A stretch of DNA of 64,000 bases. Origin: Nymphaea colorata. Lineage: Eukaryota; Streptophyta; Magnoliopsida; Nymphaeales; Nymphaeaceae. The notes beneath the pieces are model-generated. The model did not search any database. It was not told the DNA's origin and saw only the letters and a list, made by a program, of their open reading frames with translations. The position numbers and the translations under genes were made by a program. Positions 35,400-46,988 of this stretch are shown piece by piece; positions within the stretch are counted from its first letter, which is position 1; every line of letters begins with the position of its first letter. The DNA is taken from NCBI RefSeq assembly GCF_008831285.2, contig NC_045143.1, positions 21,164,854 to 21,228,853 of the forward strand, written 5' to 3'.

Positions 35400-36586
35400 T
35401 GAATTGCTTCCGTCGGGAGAGTTGAAACCCATCTAGGTAATTTAACGGATACGAATTCCAGTATCTTGAAATTGTCATAGTCCTCGGTGTGCATTTTTAA
35501 GGAACATAACTATGAATTTTTTGAGTATAAAACTGAATTTTTTTTTCTTTCACAAGATTTTTGGAATTTTGTTGATAATAGATATGTAGAAACAAAATCT
35601 TTGGAGTCTCTAGGTAAAGAACTAGGTAATGTCAAAGAATAATTGAAGAGGGATGCCAAGGCATTGTTGGCCCAGCAACAAGTCGAGTCAGATGCCATAT
35701 TTCCACTGATTGCAAATACAACCAAATAGGCTGAAGCATAGATGGTATTGAAGCAAGAGTTCCATAGCAATAAGAAATAACTGTAGTAAAGCTTCAAGCT
35801 CTATGGAGAGAATTTGAGATATTACTATCCATGAAAGGTAGTAAGCCAGCCCAAACTTTAATATTTAGCTTGTTGTCATTGTTAACCAAATGGAGACGTT
35901 TGGGGAGACTATTACCAATCAAAAGGTAGTTAAGAAAGTACTAAAAAAGTCTGCTACCAAGGTTTGACCACATCGTTACAATCACAGAGGAATGTAAAGA
36001 TTTTCTTTGTATACTTTGAATGCATTAATAGGCACGGTGTTGGAACATGAACAACAAATAAATGGGGTAGAAAAAGCACACAACATGCTTTTTCATCAAA
36101 GAATGACAATAAGGAGGTTAATTGTAGTGGAAATAAAAGTGAAAATAGAAGCTATCGAGGCAACCATCATGGTTGAGGAAGAGGCCACAAATGGTCAAAA
36201 TATCAAAGGTACAATAATAGTGAGAGAAACAATTTAAGCAACCAACATTCAAGATGTATACAATGCTATTTTTGCAAACAAAAAATGGTCACAAAGCTAA
36301 GCAACAAGCAAATTTTGTGGAAAAAGAAAGTGATCATTTTCTCACTAGTACAAATTTTAAGCATAAGTAACCAAAACATGTATATTTTAGAAAATAGTTG
36401 TAGTAACCACATGACTGGTGAGAAAAGTTTATTTAAAGGCAATGATGAGTTAGTAAATTAAATTTTTGGCACAGTAATAACCATCATATTCAGATTATCA
36501 AAAAGGCACTTAATATTTTAATATGGTGAGACAAAACTCATTGAAGATTTGAAAGATATGCTAACTTCTTTAAAATAGGATTATAT
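35400..36586 (+). pseudogene. Outer Copia gag and protease start, broken
   Basis: The gag body near 35500-35760 reads HNYEFFEYKTEFFFLSQDFW, then LKRDAKALLAQQQVESDAIF, with stops. A zinc-knuckle-like CYFCKQK occurs near 36265. The protease region near 36390 reads SCSNHMTGEKSLF, with the usual DSG start lost. The nested insertion interrupts it at 36586. Confidence 0.75.
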
Positions 36587-36841
36587 TGTTAAACTTGAAC
36601 TCCTGTGAGGAATTGCAGAAGTCTGCAGAAAACAGGGGAAGAAGCTCACACGCAAGTGACAGAGAGAAGAAGCATTTCACGCAATTTTTATTTATGTATA
36701 TTTTTCTCTTTCTTTACATCAAACTATTTATACATATGTGACACACTTTTGTTACATTACAGTTGTACAATCTGTTGGAGGGTGAGCTGTTATGCTTGTC
36801 ATAACAGTCTCACAACTAGAGTTGTGTCTTACACACTAACA
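36587..36841 (-). repeat. 3' LTR of nested Copia
   Basis: 255 bp, about 96% identical to 40470-40724. Confidence 0.95.
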
Positions 36842-36851
36842 CTCCCCCTCT
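36842..36851 (-). promoter_or_regulatory. Polypurine tract of nested Copia
   Basis: agagggggag on the minus strand, directly against the 3' LTR. Confidence 0.8.
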
Positions 36852-38490
36852 AGTTGGGGATCCTAATTCTAGAATTCTCAACTTGTTTATAATTCTATTG
36901 AAACTGTCTTTACATAATGATTTTGTAAATACATCAGCTAGCTGCTCTTCGCTTCTAACAAACACGGGTTTTATCTTGCTTTTCTGGACTTTCTCTCTGA
37001 TGAAATGACAGTCTACCTCTATATGTTTTGTTCTTTCGTGAAACACTGGATTAGCACAGTTGTACATTGCAGCTTTGTTGTCGCACTTGAGCTACATTGC
37101 TTCATCCACTTTGACACTAAGATCAGTAATGACATACTTGATCCACAACAATTCACATGTAGCTAATGACATGGCCCTGTACTCAGCTTCCGCACTTGAT
37201 CTAGCTACAACTAGTTGCTTTTTACTTTTCCAGGTTACTAGTTTTTTCCTATGAAACTGCAATATCCAGCAATTGATTTTCTGTCATTGGGGTCTCTAGC
37301 CCAATCGGCGTCTGAATAGCTTGTAACATTCAGACCTCCATCTCTTCTCATAAGGATTCCCCTATTAGGTGTTCCTTTGAGAAATCTCACTATTCTACGC
37401 AATGCCTCTAAATGTTGTTTTCTTGGACAGTGCATAAACTAGCTTAATCTGTTTATAGCATAAAAAACTGTGAGGCCTTGTGGACGTCAACTAGATGATC
37501 TTTCCAATAAGTCGCTGAAAGCTCCCTGTGTCTTTAACTAACTCTCCTTCATCCTTCAGAAGTTTTATGTTTGCTTCCATTGGTGTCTCTACCTTTTTTG
37601 CATTTAGCATACCTGTTTCTTTTAGTAAATCAAGTAGATATTTTTGTTGACACATAAAAATTCCTTTAGATGATTGAGCTACTTCTATTCCTAGAAAATA
37701 GAGCAAGCTTCCCAAATCTTTGATCTCAAACTGGCTGTTGAGAGCTATCTTTGTGAGTTCCATAAACATGTCATCATCGCCTGCTAATAATATGTCATCA
37801 ACATAAACTATAACCACACTAGTTTTCCCTTGGTTAGAAATGTGAGTGAACAACGAGTGATCTGAAGCACTTTGTATATAGTTGAGTTCTTTTAGTTTCT
37901 GACTGAATTTGGCATTCCATGCTCTAGGGGACTATTTCAGTCCATAGAGAGATTTTAGCAATTTGCACACTGCCTTAGGAACTGAGCTACATTCAACACC
38001 TTGTGACAGATCCATATATATTTCCTCATCTACATTGCCATTGAGGAAAGCATTTTTTACGTCAAGTTGATGTAAACTCCACTTCTTTACTGCGACCATT
38101 GATAAAACCACTCTTATGGTGTTCATTTTCACAACAGGCGCAAATGTTTCATGAAAGTCAATTCCTTCCTTCTAAGTATAGCCCTTTGCTATTTGTGTTG
38201 CCTTAAATGTTTCTATCTCTCCACTGCTTTTGTATTTGATTCTAAATGTCCACTTGCATCCCACAGTTCTTTTCCCATTTGGTAGGGTTACTATATCTCA
38301 TGTTTTGTTTTTTTGTAGTGCACTCAACTCTTCTTGAATTGCTGCACGCCAACTTGGAGATTGACAAGCTTCAGTGTAGTTTGTGGGCTCCTTTTGTGCA
38401 TATATTTTGGTCAGATAGCTTTGATACAAATCAGAGTAATTTTCTAGTCTCACATGGTTTAACACTGAGTAGTGATTCTGCCCTTGCACA
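36852..38490 (-). pseudogene. Nested Copia RT and RNase H, broken
   Basis: RT begins at about 38489 (SPSWRAAIQEELSALQKNKT) and continues at 38132 ([31 protein letters not shown]). The catalytic YVDDILLAGDD is in the 37853-37491 frame, then LGSLLYFLGIEV. RNase H is at 37435-36852 ([20 protein letters not shown], later [19 protein letters not shown] and [10 protein letters not shown]). Several stops and shifts separate the pieces. Confidence 0.88.
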
Positions 38491-38530
38491 TAGTAGCTGT
38501 AAAAATCATTAAACTTTGATGGTGGCCTAC

Positions 38531-39420
38531 TTATTCTTGTAGACCTTCTAACCTGTTGTTGGGATGCATGAGAACTATTGTTGTCGCTATTCTGAACGTC
38601 AATTGTGGAAGAATTCCATGTGTTTTAAAGAAATTGTAAAACTGCACATTAACAAACTCTCCACCATTGTCTGATCTTACTGTTTTTATGCGTTTGTCAA
38701 ACTGTGTCTCAATCATCTTGTGAATTTTTCTGAAACAATCAAATACTTCATCCTTTTTATTTAGAAAATATATCCATCTCATACGTGACTTATCATCGAT
38801 TAGTAACAGAAAGTATTTGAATTGAAGTTTGGAAAGTGTGGGAGCCAGTCCCCATACATCGGCATGAATCAAATAAAAAATCCTTTCACCATTTGTTTCA
38901 GATTGAGGGAAAGTTAACCTTGGCATCTTGGCAAACTCACATGCTTCACAAACAGAAAAATCACACACAAGGTTTGGAAACATTGTTCTAAGTATTCCAT
39001 TTGAAGGATGTCCCAACCTGCAGTGCCAAAGGTGGGATGATTCACTGTTCTTTGCTGTAAGAAAAGCTTTAGACTGCTGCAAATCAAGAAAGTATAGCCC
39101 ATCTTTCTTGTAGCCTTCGCCAATCTTCATCTGGGATGTTGGGTCCAACAGAGTTACTCTCTCCTTGGAAAAAATAACATTGCAGTTAAGATCCCTTGTT
39201 AACTTGCTAACTGATAGAAGGTTATTAGGGAACTTTTGAACATATAATGCTGAACTGGATTTATTTTTAAACAACAAATGTCCAATTCCTTTAACTGGTG
39301 TCATAGAGCCATCTGCCATCTGTAACTTTGTGTTACTAATATGTGTAACCATCTGTTATTTTATTTAGATCACCAGTAATATGTTCAGTAGCACCGCTGT
39401 CTACTACCTAAGAACCGTAA
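38531..39420 (-). pseudogene. Nested Copia protease and integrase, integrase truncated
   Basis: The protease active site VVDSGATEHITG (about 39410-39370) follows one stop. An open stretch from 39352 then runs through the integrase zinc finger (HLWHCRLGHPSNGIL, CEACEFAKM) and the first two catalytic aspartates (HADVWG, RSDNGGEF). After THGIL the sequence jumps to the linker that normally precedes RT (in another frame, SHASQQQVRRSTRISRPP). The third catalytic residue (Glu) and the C-terminal domain are therefore gone. Confidence 0.88.
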
Positions 39421-40414
39421 TTTAATTTGACTGTGAGAGCAAGAGACTTACCTAATACAGCGGAAGATTCTTCAGGTGTAGAGGACACAATGCTGGTGGC
39501 AATGTTAGATTGAGCTACTTGACGCAACAGACGAGCAAGGTCTGACAAGTGTGCTTGAGAGAGGTTTGGATTTCTTGAAGCTTGTCCTGGAGTCTTGCTT
39601 ATTTGTTGCCTTCCGTGCAGGTGCCAGCATTTATCCCTTGTATGGCCATTCTTCTTACAGTATGTGCATTTAAATTTTGATCCGAATTTGTTTAAGGAAG
39701 GAGGCTCAGCAGCTTCTTGTCTTTGATTCTTGAAGGCCATCATTTCTTGGCTTTCTTCCATGCCTCTTGAATCTTCAGGATTCATCACTTTGCGACGAGT
39801 TTCCTCTCGTTGTATCATGGCACATACAGTGTTCAAAGATGGTAATGGGTCACTCATTAGCACCTGGCTTCGTAGGTTGTCAAAGTCTTGGCCAAGTCCA
39901 GCCAAGATTTTGAAGATTTTGTCTTCCTCTTGGCGTTGCCTCAGAATATCTAAATTTGCTGTAATTGGCCGGTATTGGGAAAGTTCATCCCACATACCCT
40001 TAAGGCCATTCAGATATAGGTGGAATGGTCTGTTACCTTTGACTGTTATGTAACTTCTTGTTGCAGTTGATACACACGAGCTAGATTGTGTGTTTCACCA
40101 TAAATCTCATTTGGGGCATCCCAAATTTCTTTTGAGGAGTCAAGAAACAAGAACCCCTCAGCTATGTTTGGCTCCATGGAGTTAAGCATCCATGCCATAA
40201 CGAGTATGTCGTTTGCCTCCGATTCATCAAATGTAGAGTCTGTTTTTTCAGGTTGTAGAATTTTACCTGTAACATAGCCCATCTTTGATTTGCCACAAAG
40301 GAATAGGCTAGCAGACTTGGACCAGATGATGTAATTTGATCCATTCAAGGGGGTTGTCGTGATCTTCAAGGAAGGATTAGGATCTTGAACTATGGTCTTG
40401 TGTTGATTCAACAC
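39408..40414 (-). pseudogene. Nested Copia gag
   Basis: Two frames: 40414-40046 (TTTPLNGSNYIIWSKSASLF, AWMLNSMEPNIAEGFLFLDS) and 39995-39408 (MWDELSQYRPITANLDIL, FKILAGLGQDFDNLRSQVLM) with a zinc knuckle CTYCKKNGHTRDKCWHLHG. A short gap with a shift divides them. This is a standard Copia capsid and nucleocapsid. Confidence 0.88.
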
Positions 40415-40457
40415 CTGTCAATCGCTGGTTTCATTTCCTTCTGCACTCATCTTGATA

Positions 40458-40469
40458 GCTCTGATACCA
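40458..40469 (-). promoter_or_regulatory. Primer binding site of nested Copia
   Basis: TGGTATCAGAGC on the minus strand, immediately beside the 5' LTR; perfect for initiator-Met tRNA. Confidence 0.9.
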
Positions 40470-40724
40470 TGTCAAACTTTAACTCCTGTGAGGAATTGCA
40501 GAAGTCTGCAGAAAACAGGAGAAGAAGCTCACACGCAGGTGACAGAGAGAAGAAGCATTTCACACAATTTTTATTCATGTATATTTTTCTCTTTCTTTAC
40601 ATCAAACTATTTATACATACGTGACACACTTTCATTACATTACAGTTGTACAATCTGTTGGAGGGTGAGCTGTTATGCTTGTTGTAACAGTCTCACAACT
40701 AGAGTTGTGTCTTACACACTAACA
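40470..40724 (-). repeat. 5' LTR of nested Copia
   Basis: 255 bp, partner of 36587-36841. Confidence 0.95.
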
Positions 40725-41730
40725 TATATAAGCGATAACCTTTAAATTCATCACTATAACCATCAAAAAATCAATTTTTTGTTTTTTTTGTCCAGCTTAA
40801 AGAATTCACTTGCATCCATCAATGCATAGATAATGCAAGCAAAAATTTGCAAATTACTAACATTCAGCTTTTACTTGTTCTATGTCTTACATGAAGTTTT
40901 GTTTTGAACCGCATATGTTAATGAAATATTCAACAAATAGATTGAGGTAGCTGCAACTGCAGCTTCTACCCTTCAAGGAAGATGTTCGACATTTAGCATG
41001 CTACAAGCCATTTTTATGACTATTCTATTCTTCCTTTTTGTCACACAGCATTCCGTTGAAGAGTTTTTTAATTGTTAACTATTTGTAAATCTCATTTTAC
41101 TTTAAAAAATATTAAAATCATCATACAAAAAATTCTCTCCCTTTCTTGGCGCATAAAATTTTGACAGTTTGATTACTTTATTTCCCTACAAGAGTTTTAA
41201 ATTCTTTAAATTTGATATGAAATTTAGACTAGTGGAGTGAAAAATAAAGTCAGCTCATATGAGGAAAGTAACCAGTAAATAACAAATTATATTTATTAAT
41301 ATTCATTGATAGTCATTTGGCAAACTCTCCAACCCTTGCCAATTAGAAATGACAACTGATGTTGCTTCCATATACACAACCTTCACAAACTCTATTGAGC
41401 ATTACAATCAAAAGTAACCCCAAAACTAAATTTTTTTAACTAAGCTATTTCAGCTCAATAAAATGCAAATGCCTACATTTCAAGTGCCAAAGAGTAGAGG
41501 TATGATCAACCTTAGAAATTAAAGCACAATAATTAAAATAAGAAGATTCAAGAAGAAACATATGATTTTGTGCTCTATTAACTTTAGCAATCATTTTTTT
41601 CAGTATTCTTTATTTGACATGTATCATTTTTTAAAATATGCTTAGTAAATTGTGTGCCAAGCCTTGCCGTAATGTAACTTTTGATGAAAGTAGTAAATGA
41701 GAGTGAAACAAAAATGATGCTAAGTAGCCA

Positions 41731-42047
41731 ATGTTTGATGAGAATGCATTTAATCAAGGTAAAGAGGAACAACCCTCATATAGCTCTACACAGTCTCCAA
41801 ACAATGATGGTGAAAAATCAAGTGATGAAGAAGCACCATCAAGAAAGGTACATTTTTTAGAAGACATCAACAAAAACGCATTTACACTTATGGTGGCTGA
41901 ATTCTTGAATTATAAGTGACATTTGGGAAATAATAGGTTACCACCTAGAAAAAGTCTTATTAATTTAAAATGGGTTGATAAAACAAAATAGGATGAGAAT
42001 GAAAATTCAGGTTGATAGCAAAAGATATATTCAAAAATATGGAGTTG

Positions 42048-42102
<55 letters not shown>

Positions 42103-43390
42103 TCTCATGGCAAGATTTGAAACTATTAGGCTAATCCATGCCATGGTTGTACAACAGGCTTGGCAAAATTTTCAACTTGATGTTAAGTCAACAATTTTAA
42201 ATGGGTATTTGAATGAAGTTGTTTATGTTGATCAATCATAAGGTTTTGGTGTTGCTGGTCAGAAAACAAATGTACACAGATTAAAGAAAGCTCCATATGG
42301 CTTGAAACAAACACCTCAAACTTGGTATAGTCGGTTAGACTCATATTTCCATATGAATGGTTTTTGTCAAAGCAAAAAAGAGCTCACATGATATATAAAG
42401 TGAAAAATAATTAGCTTTTACTTTCCTGTGTGTCTGTTAATGATATTATTTATACCGATACTTCAAAGAAATTATGTGACGGTTTAAGTTGAAAATAATG
42501 AAGGAGATTGAGTTATCTGATTTGGGCTTGTTGCATTATTGTGTGAGTCTTCATGTGAAACAGACTAATGATGAAATATTTATTTTTCAAAAAAATATGT
42601 AGATGGATTATTGAAGAATTTTAATCTAGATAAAGGCAAGAGTCTTTTTTTACTTTTATGAATATAGGAGAGAAACTCAAAATTGATGATAAAACCACTA
42701 AAGCAAATCAAACTTATTTTTGATGCACAGTGAGTAGCTTAATGTATTTAACACATGTATGGGTTGCCATTATATTTTGCAGCTGAATTGCTTTCTCTAC
42801 GCATAAACCAATTGTTTATCATCTTGGAGCTGCAATAAGAATTTTGCGTCATATTCAAGTAACCTCAAATTTTGGTATCTAGCTTAAACTAGTCACGAAT
42901 TTTAAATCGTATGGTTTTTCTGATAGTGATTAGGCAAGTTCTATAGAGGACAGGAAAAGCATGAGCAAGTATGTGTTCAGTCGTAGATCTGGTGTATTGT
43001 CTTGGAATTTAAGAAGACAAAGTTGTGTGGCCCTTTCATCTTTTGAAGCAGAATATGTGGTTGCAACTGCTGCAACTTGTCCACCTATTTGAACAAGGTG
43101 CATCTTTAAAGATATGCACATTCAACAAAATCAACTAATTGAAATTTTCTACAACAATGCTATCATTTCTATGGCAAAGAATTGCATAGAAGGATGAAGC
43201 ATGTTGAATTCCAAGACCATTTCATTTGTAAAGTTGTTGTAACTGAAGTAATCTCAATCACTATTGTAATACTAATGGCCAAATTGTAGATGGACTTGTC
43301 AAGGCTTTATCTTATCAAACATTTGTTAATTTTAGAGTGTCATTTTGCAGACTTGAGTTCTCACATCGAGGGGTAGAATATGCATATTGA
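41731..43390 (+). pseudogene. Outer Copia RT and RNase H, broken
   Basis: The linker at 41731-41919 (SSDEEAPSRKVHFLEDI) leads to RT: LINLKWVDKTK near 41960, YGVDY, then ARFETIRLIHAMVVQQAW and QLDVKSTILNGYLNEVVYVD. The RT is split by a 52-bp AT microsatellite. LKKAPYGLKQTPQTWYSRLD follows at about 42285. RNase H is near 42910-43100 (SDSDxASSIEDRKSMSKYVF, SSFEAEYVVATAAT). It is too broken to act. Confidence 0.82.
42049..42100. repeat. (AT)n microsatellite inside RT pseudogene
   Basis: About 26 AT units replace the stretch that in Copia RT encodes the residues between YGVDY and VARFET (usually xETFSP). Confidence 0.9.
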
Positions 43391-43495
43391 TGTTCATAGT
43401 AAAGTAAAAACTAAAAAGCCACCAAATGGTGTTAATAGGAAAATAAATAAATATTAAAAAAAGAGTGATTGCTATGTGCGTCGAAAATATGGAAG

Positions 43496-43912
43496 TGTCA
43501 TATAGTTCATTGCAGAGTTAAAGAGTCTCTTGGTTTCAGAGTTGTGGTTAATTAATGGTATAGGTGAACATTCTGCCAGTGTTTTGAATATGAGGTATTA
43601 GTATAATGAAATATAGATGTTTTGGTCCATCCAAATATGCAAGAAGTCTCTAGTTTTTTTGCGGTGGTATGAAATAGTGGGTCATCATTAAGAATAGTTG
43701 AGGTGTTATAAATGTTGAAAGAAATGATAAGAATGATGGGCCTTATTAGTTGGTGTTTTTTTATGTAATGTCTCTTCATATATAGCCATGTGCCAGCTAA
43801 AGCAAAGTATGAAATGAAATGAAAGGATTTATGTGAAGCCTCTCTAACTTGTTTTCCCGTGCTTTAACTTCTTGCAGGTTTTGTTGGTTCATGTGGTGAA
43901 GATATTCCAACA
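43496..43912 (+). repeat. 3' LTR of outer Copia
   Basis: 417 bp, TGTCATATAG to CCAACA, preceded by a purine-rich 'aaaatatggaag'. Confidence 0.82.
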
Positions 43913-43917
43913 TCTCT

Positions 43918-44844
43918 TGGGAGATTGGTTGCCATGATTGTTGAGCCTCCCTTCACTATTCCTTCGCCATTACTTGCACCCTTCCCCCAACCCCATTATT
44001 TGGTATGGGCTCAACTGTTTTGCAGAATTCACTCTTTTTATTTGAAGCTTGCCAATTGTCGTTCTACAAAACAACTTCCTCTAGTAGCCCATGTGGCTTG
44101 CTCTTTGAATGTCAAACAAATGGTTGCAGGTCTTATACCTTAAGATGTTAGTCGAAACAAGTTGTTTAGCAAAGGCGAAACATGATTTTGTTCCCAATTG
44201 AAGCCAATGAAGAGTAATTTGGAGTATGATACTGTTTTCTAGCACCCTTCCTTTTGGGACACACCAAACTATTGTTTTCAGGTATAAAACTACACGTTTT
44301 TTTTTTGTTTAATATGGTAAAGTTGTTTTTTTCTTAAAAAAAATCTTGTCAAATTTTTAAAAAATCTGAAAAAGTAAAATAAAATGTAAATAATGTGAAA
44401 ACAAAAGTATGGTAATGAAAAAATATAAAATATGTGAAAATATGTGGAAAATGTAATGACAAAAAATGAAAATAATGTGAAAATAGTGTAAATAACACAA
44501 AAGAGGAATAAAACGCATTTTGTTCATTTTGACATTTTTTTAAAACAAAATGTTTTTTCATGTTTAACGATTGACTCGTTTTTAATGATTTTTTCACGTT
44601 TTTTTTAATAAAGCCTGTTTTTTGCCATAGTGAACTGCAGGTGAGTGTAATATAAAACTCAAATGGTATAAAGAAACTTCGAGCATGTGGCCTTACTTGA
44701 AGTCATCCCTTTTCAGTGCGTTAAAGACTGAACAATAACATCTTTTGAGGTATAAACATATTGAAAAGGTAGGTGGGGGCGAAGACACAGGTCAATTCGT
44801 TGGCTACCAATCCAAATTAAATTGTAGAATCTCTAAACATTATG
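43918..44844. other. Non-coding 3' flank of LecRK-3
   Basis: No gene recognised. 44330-44630 is strongly AT-rich with many 'aaaatgtgaaaa' words. Confidence 0.45.
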
Positions 44845-45166
44845 TCATCTAAACATTATGTCAACCATGATGGCAGCATCACAGGTTTGTGCATGAAAAT
44901 TCGTGCACAGCGCCTTGTGTATCGGGGCCTCACCATTGAGGAATTGAACCACTTGACGCATCGTAGGCCTTGCCTCAGGCACTGCCTGGGAGCACAGTAG
45001 GCCAAGCTTCAACACCAACTCGGCCTCCCCCTTCACGTACCTCCCCTCTAGCCTCCGGTCCACAGCCGCAGTTATATCCCCCATTTGCCACCACTGGAGC
45101 ACCCACTCAGCCAAAACTATCTCCTCCTCTTCTCCTCCATTGCCATCTCTCCAAGTATGAATCGGC

Positions 45167-45511
45167 TAAAAGACGTGATGAGATGAATCCTCATCTCGAG
45201 CTACGCAGATTTGGGGAGAAGCAAATTGGAGAGTATGAAGAGGCAAAGAGTGAAGGCATCTTGGAAGAAGACATCTTGGGAACCAAGAAAAACGTTTCAC
45301 AAATCAAGAGAAACGTTTTAGATACCAAGGCATTTAGAATTAATTCCTCTTATCCAAAAACTATTATAAATAGTTGTGTTATGGAAGGAAACCCCAAGTC
45401 GTGTAAAAGTGGGTGTGGCTGAATAGAGAAAATCATTTTTTTTCTTCGTGGATGTAGGTTCTCTTTGAACCGAACCACGTTAATTTGAGTGTCTCTTCTA
45501 TTTTTCTTTAT
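45167..45511 (+). repeat. 5' LTR of young Copia
   Basis: 345 bp, about 97.7% identical to 49636-49980. 'Tattataaatag' near 45361-45373 is a likely TATA box. The open frame through the LTR is incidental. Confidence 0.95.
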
Positions 45512-45523
45512 GGTTTCAGAGCT
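45512..45523 (+). promoter_or_regulatory. Primer binding site of young Copia
   Basis: TGGTTTCAGAGC, one base from the initiator-Met tRNA site, directly after the LTR. Confidence 0.85.
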
Positions 45524-45547
45524 AGTGTGAGTTGCAGAGTTATATTC

Positions 45548-46882
45548 ATGGCATCCTCATCCTCGACGCCGCCTGCTTATTCATCGTTGTATCCTTATCA
45601 GTATACACTCAACATCTCCAACTTCATATCGTTGAAGTTGACTCAAGATAATTTTCTCTTATGGAAAACTCAAGTCTTGGCAATGGTGGAAAGCCAAGAC
45701 CTTTATGGTTTTCTTACTGGTGACATTCCTGCACCACAAGAGACTCTTATTGAGGGATTAAAAAAGGTTCAAAATCCCGCTTATATTGCTTGGAAGAAAA
45801 CTGATCGTTTGTTGAGAGGATGGATTACAAGCACACTATCGGAAAGTGTGCTTGGCCAAATTGTCGGCCTGGAGACATCAGCCGACATTTGGAAATCGTT
45901 GCTTGATGCCTATTTGCAGGGCTCTCAGGAGAGAGAGTTCCATCTTATGCAAAAGCTCACAAGCTTAAAGAAAGGTTCAGACTCCATCAATGAGTACATT
46001 GGAAAGTTCAAGACCTTATGTGATGAACTAAGTGCTATTGGGCGAGTGATCTCAGACAAAGACAAAGTTTTCTGGCTTTTGCAAGGTTTGGGATCTGGAT
46101 ATCAACCGTTCGTGACCACTATGCTTAGACCACCTGTGCCGCAATACAAGGAGGTAGTTCCGTTACTCCAAAGCTATGAAGCACGTAATGAAAATTTTGC
46201 ATCTTCTCCTCAGATGAGTTATGTTGCACACAATCAAAAACAATATCAAAACAAGCGGCAAGGAGGTTATCAACGTTTCAATTCTAGAGGACGTGGATTT
46301 GGGCAGAACAATAACAGTCGAAATCAGTCCGTTGACAATAAAGGAAAGGCGAAGGTTGTATGTCAAATATGCAGCAAACAAAATCACTCCACTTTAAAAT
46401 GCTACAATCGCTTCAACCATTCTTTCCAGCCAAATGATATTCCGCAAGCTCTTGCTTCAATCAAAACAGCCGACAATCAAGATAGTGAATGGTTCGTTGA
46501 TACAGGAGCCACTGCCCATATGACATCTGATGTTGGTAAGTTATATAACTCTCGACCCTATTTTGGTAATGATGCTATTATTGTTGGAAATGGAGAAAAA
46601 TTGTCTATTTCTCACATAGGTGATGCCAAGATCAAAAGTCAATTGACAGACATACCTCTGAAAAATGTGTTATGTGTGCCTAAAATCAAAAAGTATTTAC
46701 TTTCGGTAAGCCAGCTTACTTCTGATTTGCCTTATATTATTGAGTTCTCATCCACTGCTTGTTTGATTAAGGACAAAGTGACGCAGAAAATAGTGGCGAC
46801 CGGAAATAGACGAGGAGGTCTTTATGGTCTTGAAAATTCTCAGTCTACCTTGTTTTCAACCAGATTTTGGTCGGTGGCATGA
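45548..46882 (+). CDS. Copia gag with protease start (young element)
   Basis: A 444-codon frame from ATG 45548; the open frame upstream has no earlier ATG. The capsid region (about residues 15-210) has LTQDNFLLWKTQVLAMVESQ and WITSTLSESVLGQIVGLETS. A basic arginine/glycine stretch follows. The zinc knuckle CQICSKQNHSTLKC (CX2CX4HX4C) lies at about 272-285. The protease active site WFVDTGATAHMTS lies at about 315-327. The frame ends early at 46882 because of a shift; WHERLGHPHFD of the integrase zinc finger continues in another frame. Gag would form virus-like particles and protease would cut the polyprotein. Confidence 0.92.
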   Translation: MASSSSTPPAYSSLYPYQYTLNISNFISLKLTQDNFLLWKTQVLAMVESQDLYGFLTGDIPAPQETLIEGLKKVQNPAYIAWKKTDRLLRGWITSTLSESVLGQIVGLETSADIWKSLLDAYLQGSQEREFHLMQKLTSLKKGSDSINEYIGKFKTLCDELSAIGRVISDKDKVFWLLQGLGSGYQPFVTTMLRPPVPQYKEVVPLLQSYEARNENFASSPQMSYVAHNQKQYQNKRQGGYQRFNSRGRGFGQNNNSRNQSVDNKGKAKVVCQICSKQNHSTLKCYNRFNHSFQPNDIPQALASIKTADNQDSEWFVDTGATAHMTSDVGKLYNSRPYFGNDAIIVGNGEKLSISHIGDAKIKSQLTDIPLKNVLCVPKIKKYLLSVSQLTSDLPYIIEFSSTACLIKDKVTQKIVATGNRRGGLYGLENSQSTLFSTRFWSVA

Positions 46883-46988
46883 ACGGTTGGGGCACCCTCA
46901 TTTTGACATAGTTCGATTATTGAATAGAAACAATTTGATCTCAGTTGAATCCATGAAGAACAGGAACCCCATTTGTTCTAGTTGACAA

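Larger units (their letters stand above)
36587..40724 (-). mobile_element. Nested Ty1/Copia retrotransposon inside the outer Copia
   Basis: Both LTRs are exactly 255 bp (36587-36841 and 40470-40724) and TATAT flanks both sides (36582-36586 and 40725-40729). The termini on the minus strand are TGTTAGTGTG...TTGACA. The primer site TGGTATCAGAGC lies beside the 5' LTR and the purine tract agagggggag beside the 3' LTR. I count about 11 differences between the LTRs (about 4%). Gag, protease, integrase N-half, RT and RNase H follow in order, but the second half of the integrase is deleted, which makes the element short (4.1 kb) and unable to move by itself. Confidence 0.95.
34891..43912 (+). mobile_element. 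Outer Ty1/Copia retrotransposon, hosts a nested Copia
   Basis: The LTRs are 34891-35335 and 43496-43912. TCTCT flanks both outer sides (34886-34890 and 43913-43917), an exact 5-bp target duplication. The primer site TGGTATCAGAGT follows the 5' LTR at 35341-35352. Gag (about 35400-36300) and protease (SCSNHMTGEKSLF near 36390-36430) precede the nested minus-strand Copia at 36587-40724; RT and RNase H resume at 41731-43390. The integrase is absent or unrecognisable. Frames are full of stops and the LTRs are strongly diverged, with an apparent ~20-bp deletion near the start of the 3' LTR. Removing the insert leaves about 4.9 kb, a normal Copia length. Confidence 0.88.

Noticed and set aside
45167-45422. 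Open frame running from LecRK-3 antisense through the 5' LTR
   Set aside because: It joins host antisense sequence to LTR sequence and recurs in the 3' LTR; it is a by-product of the repeat.
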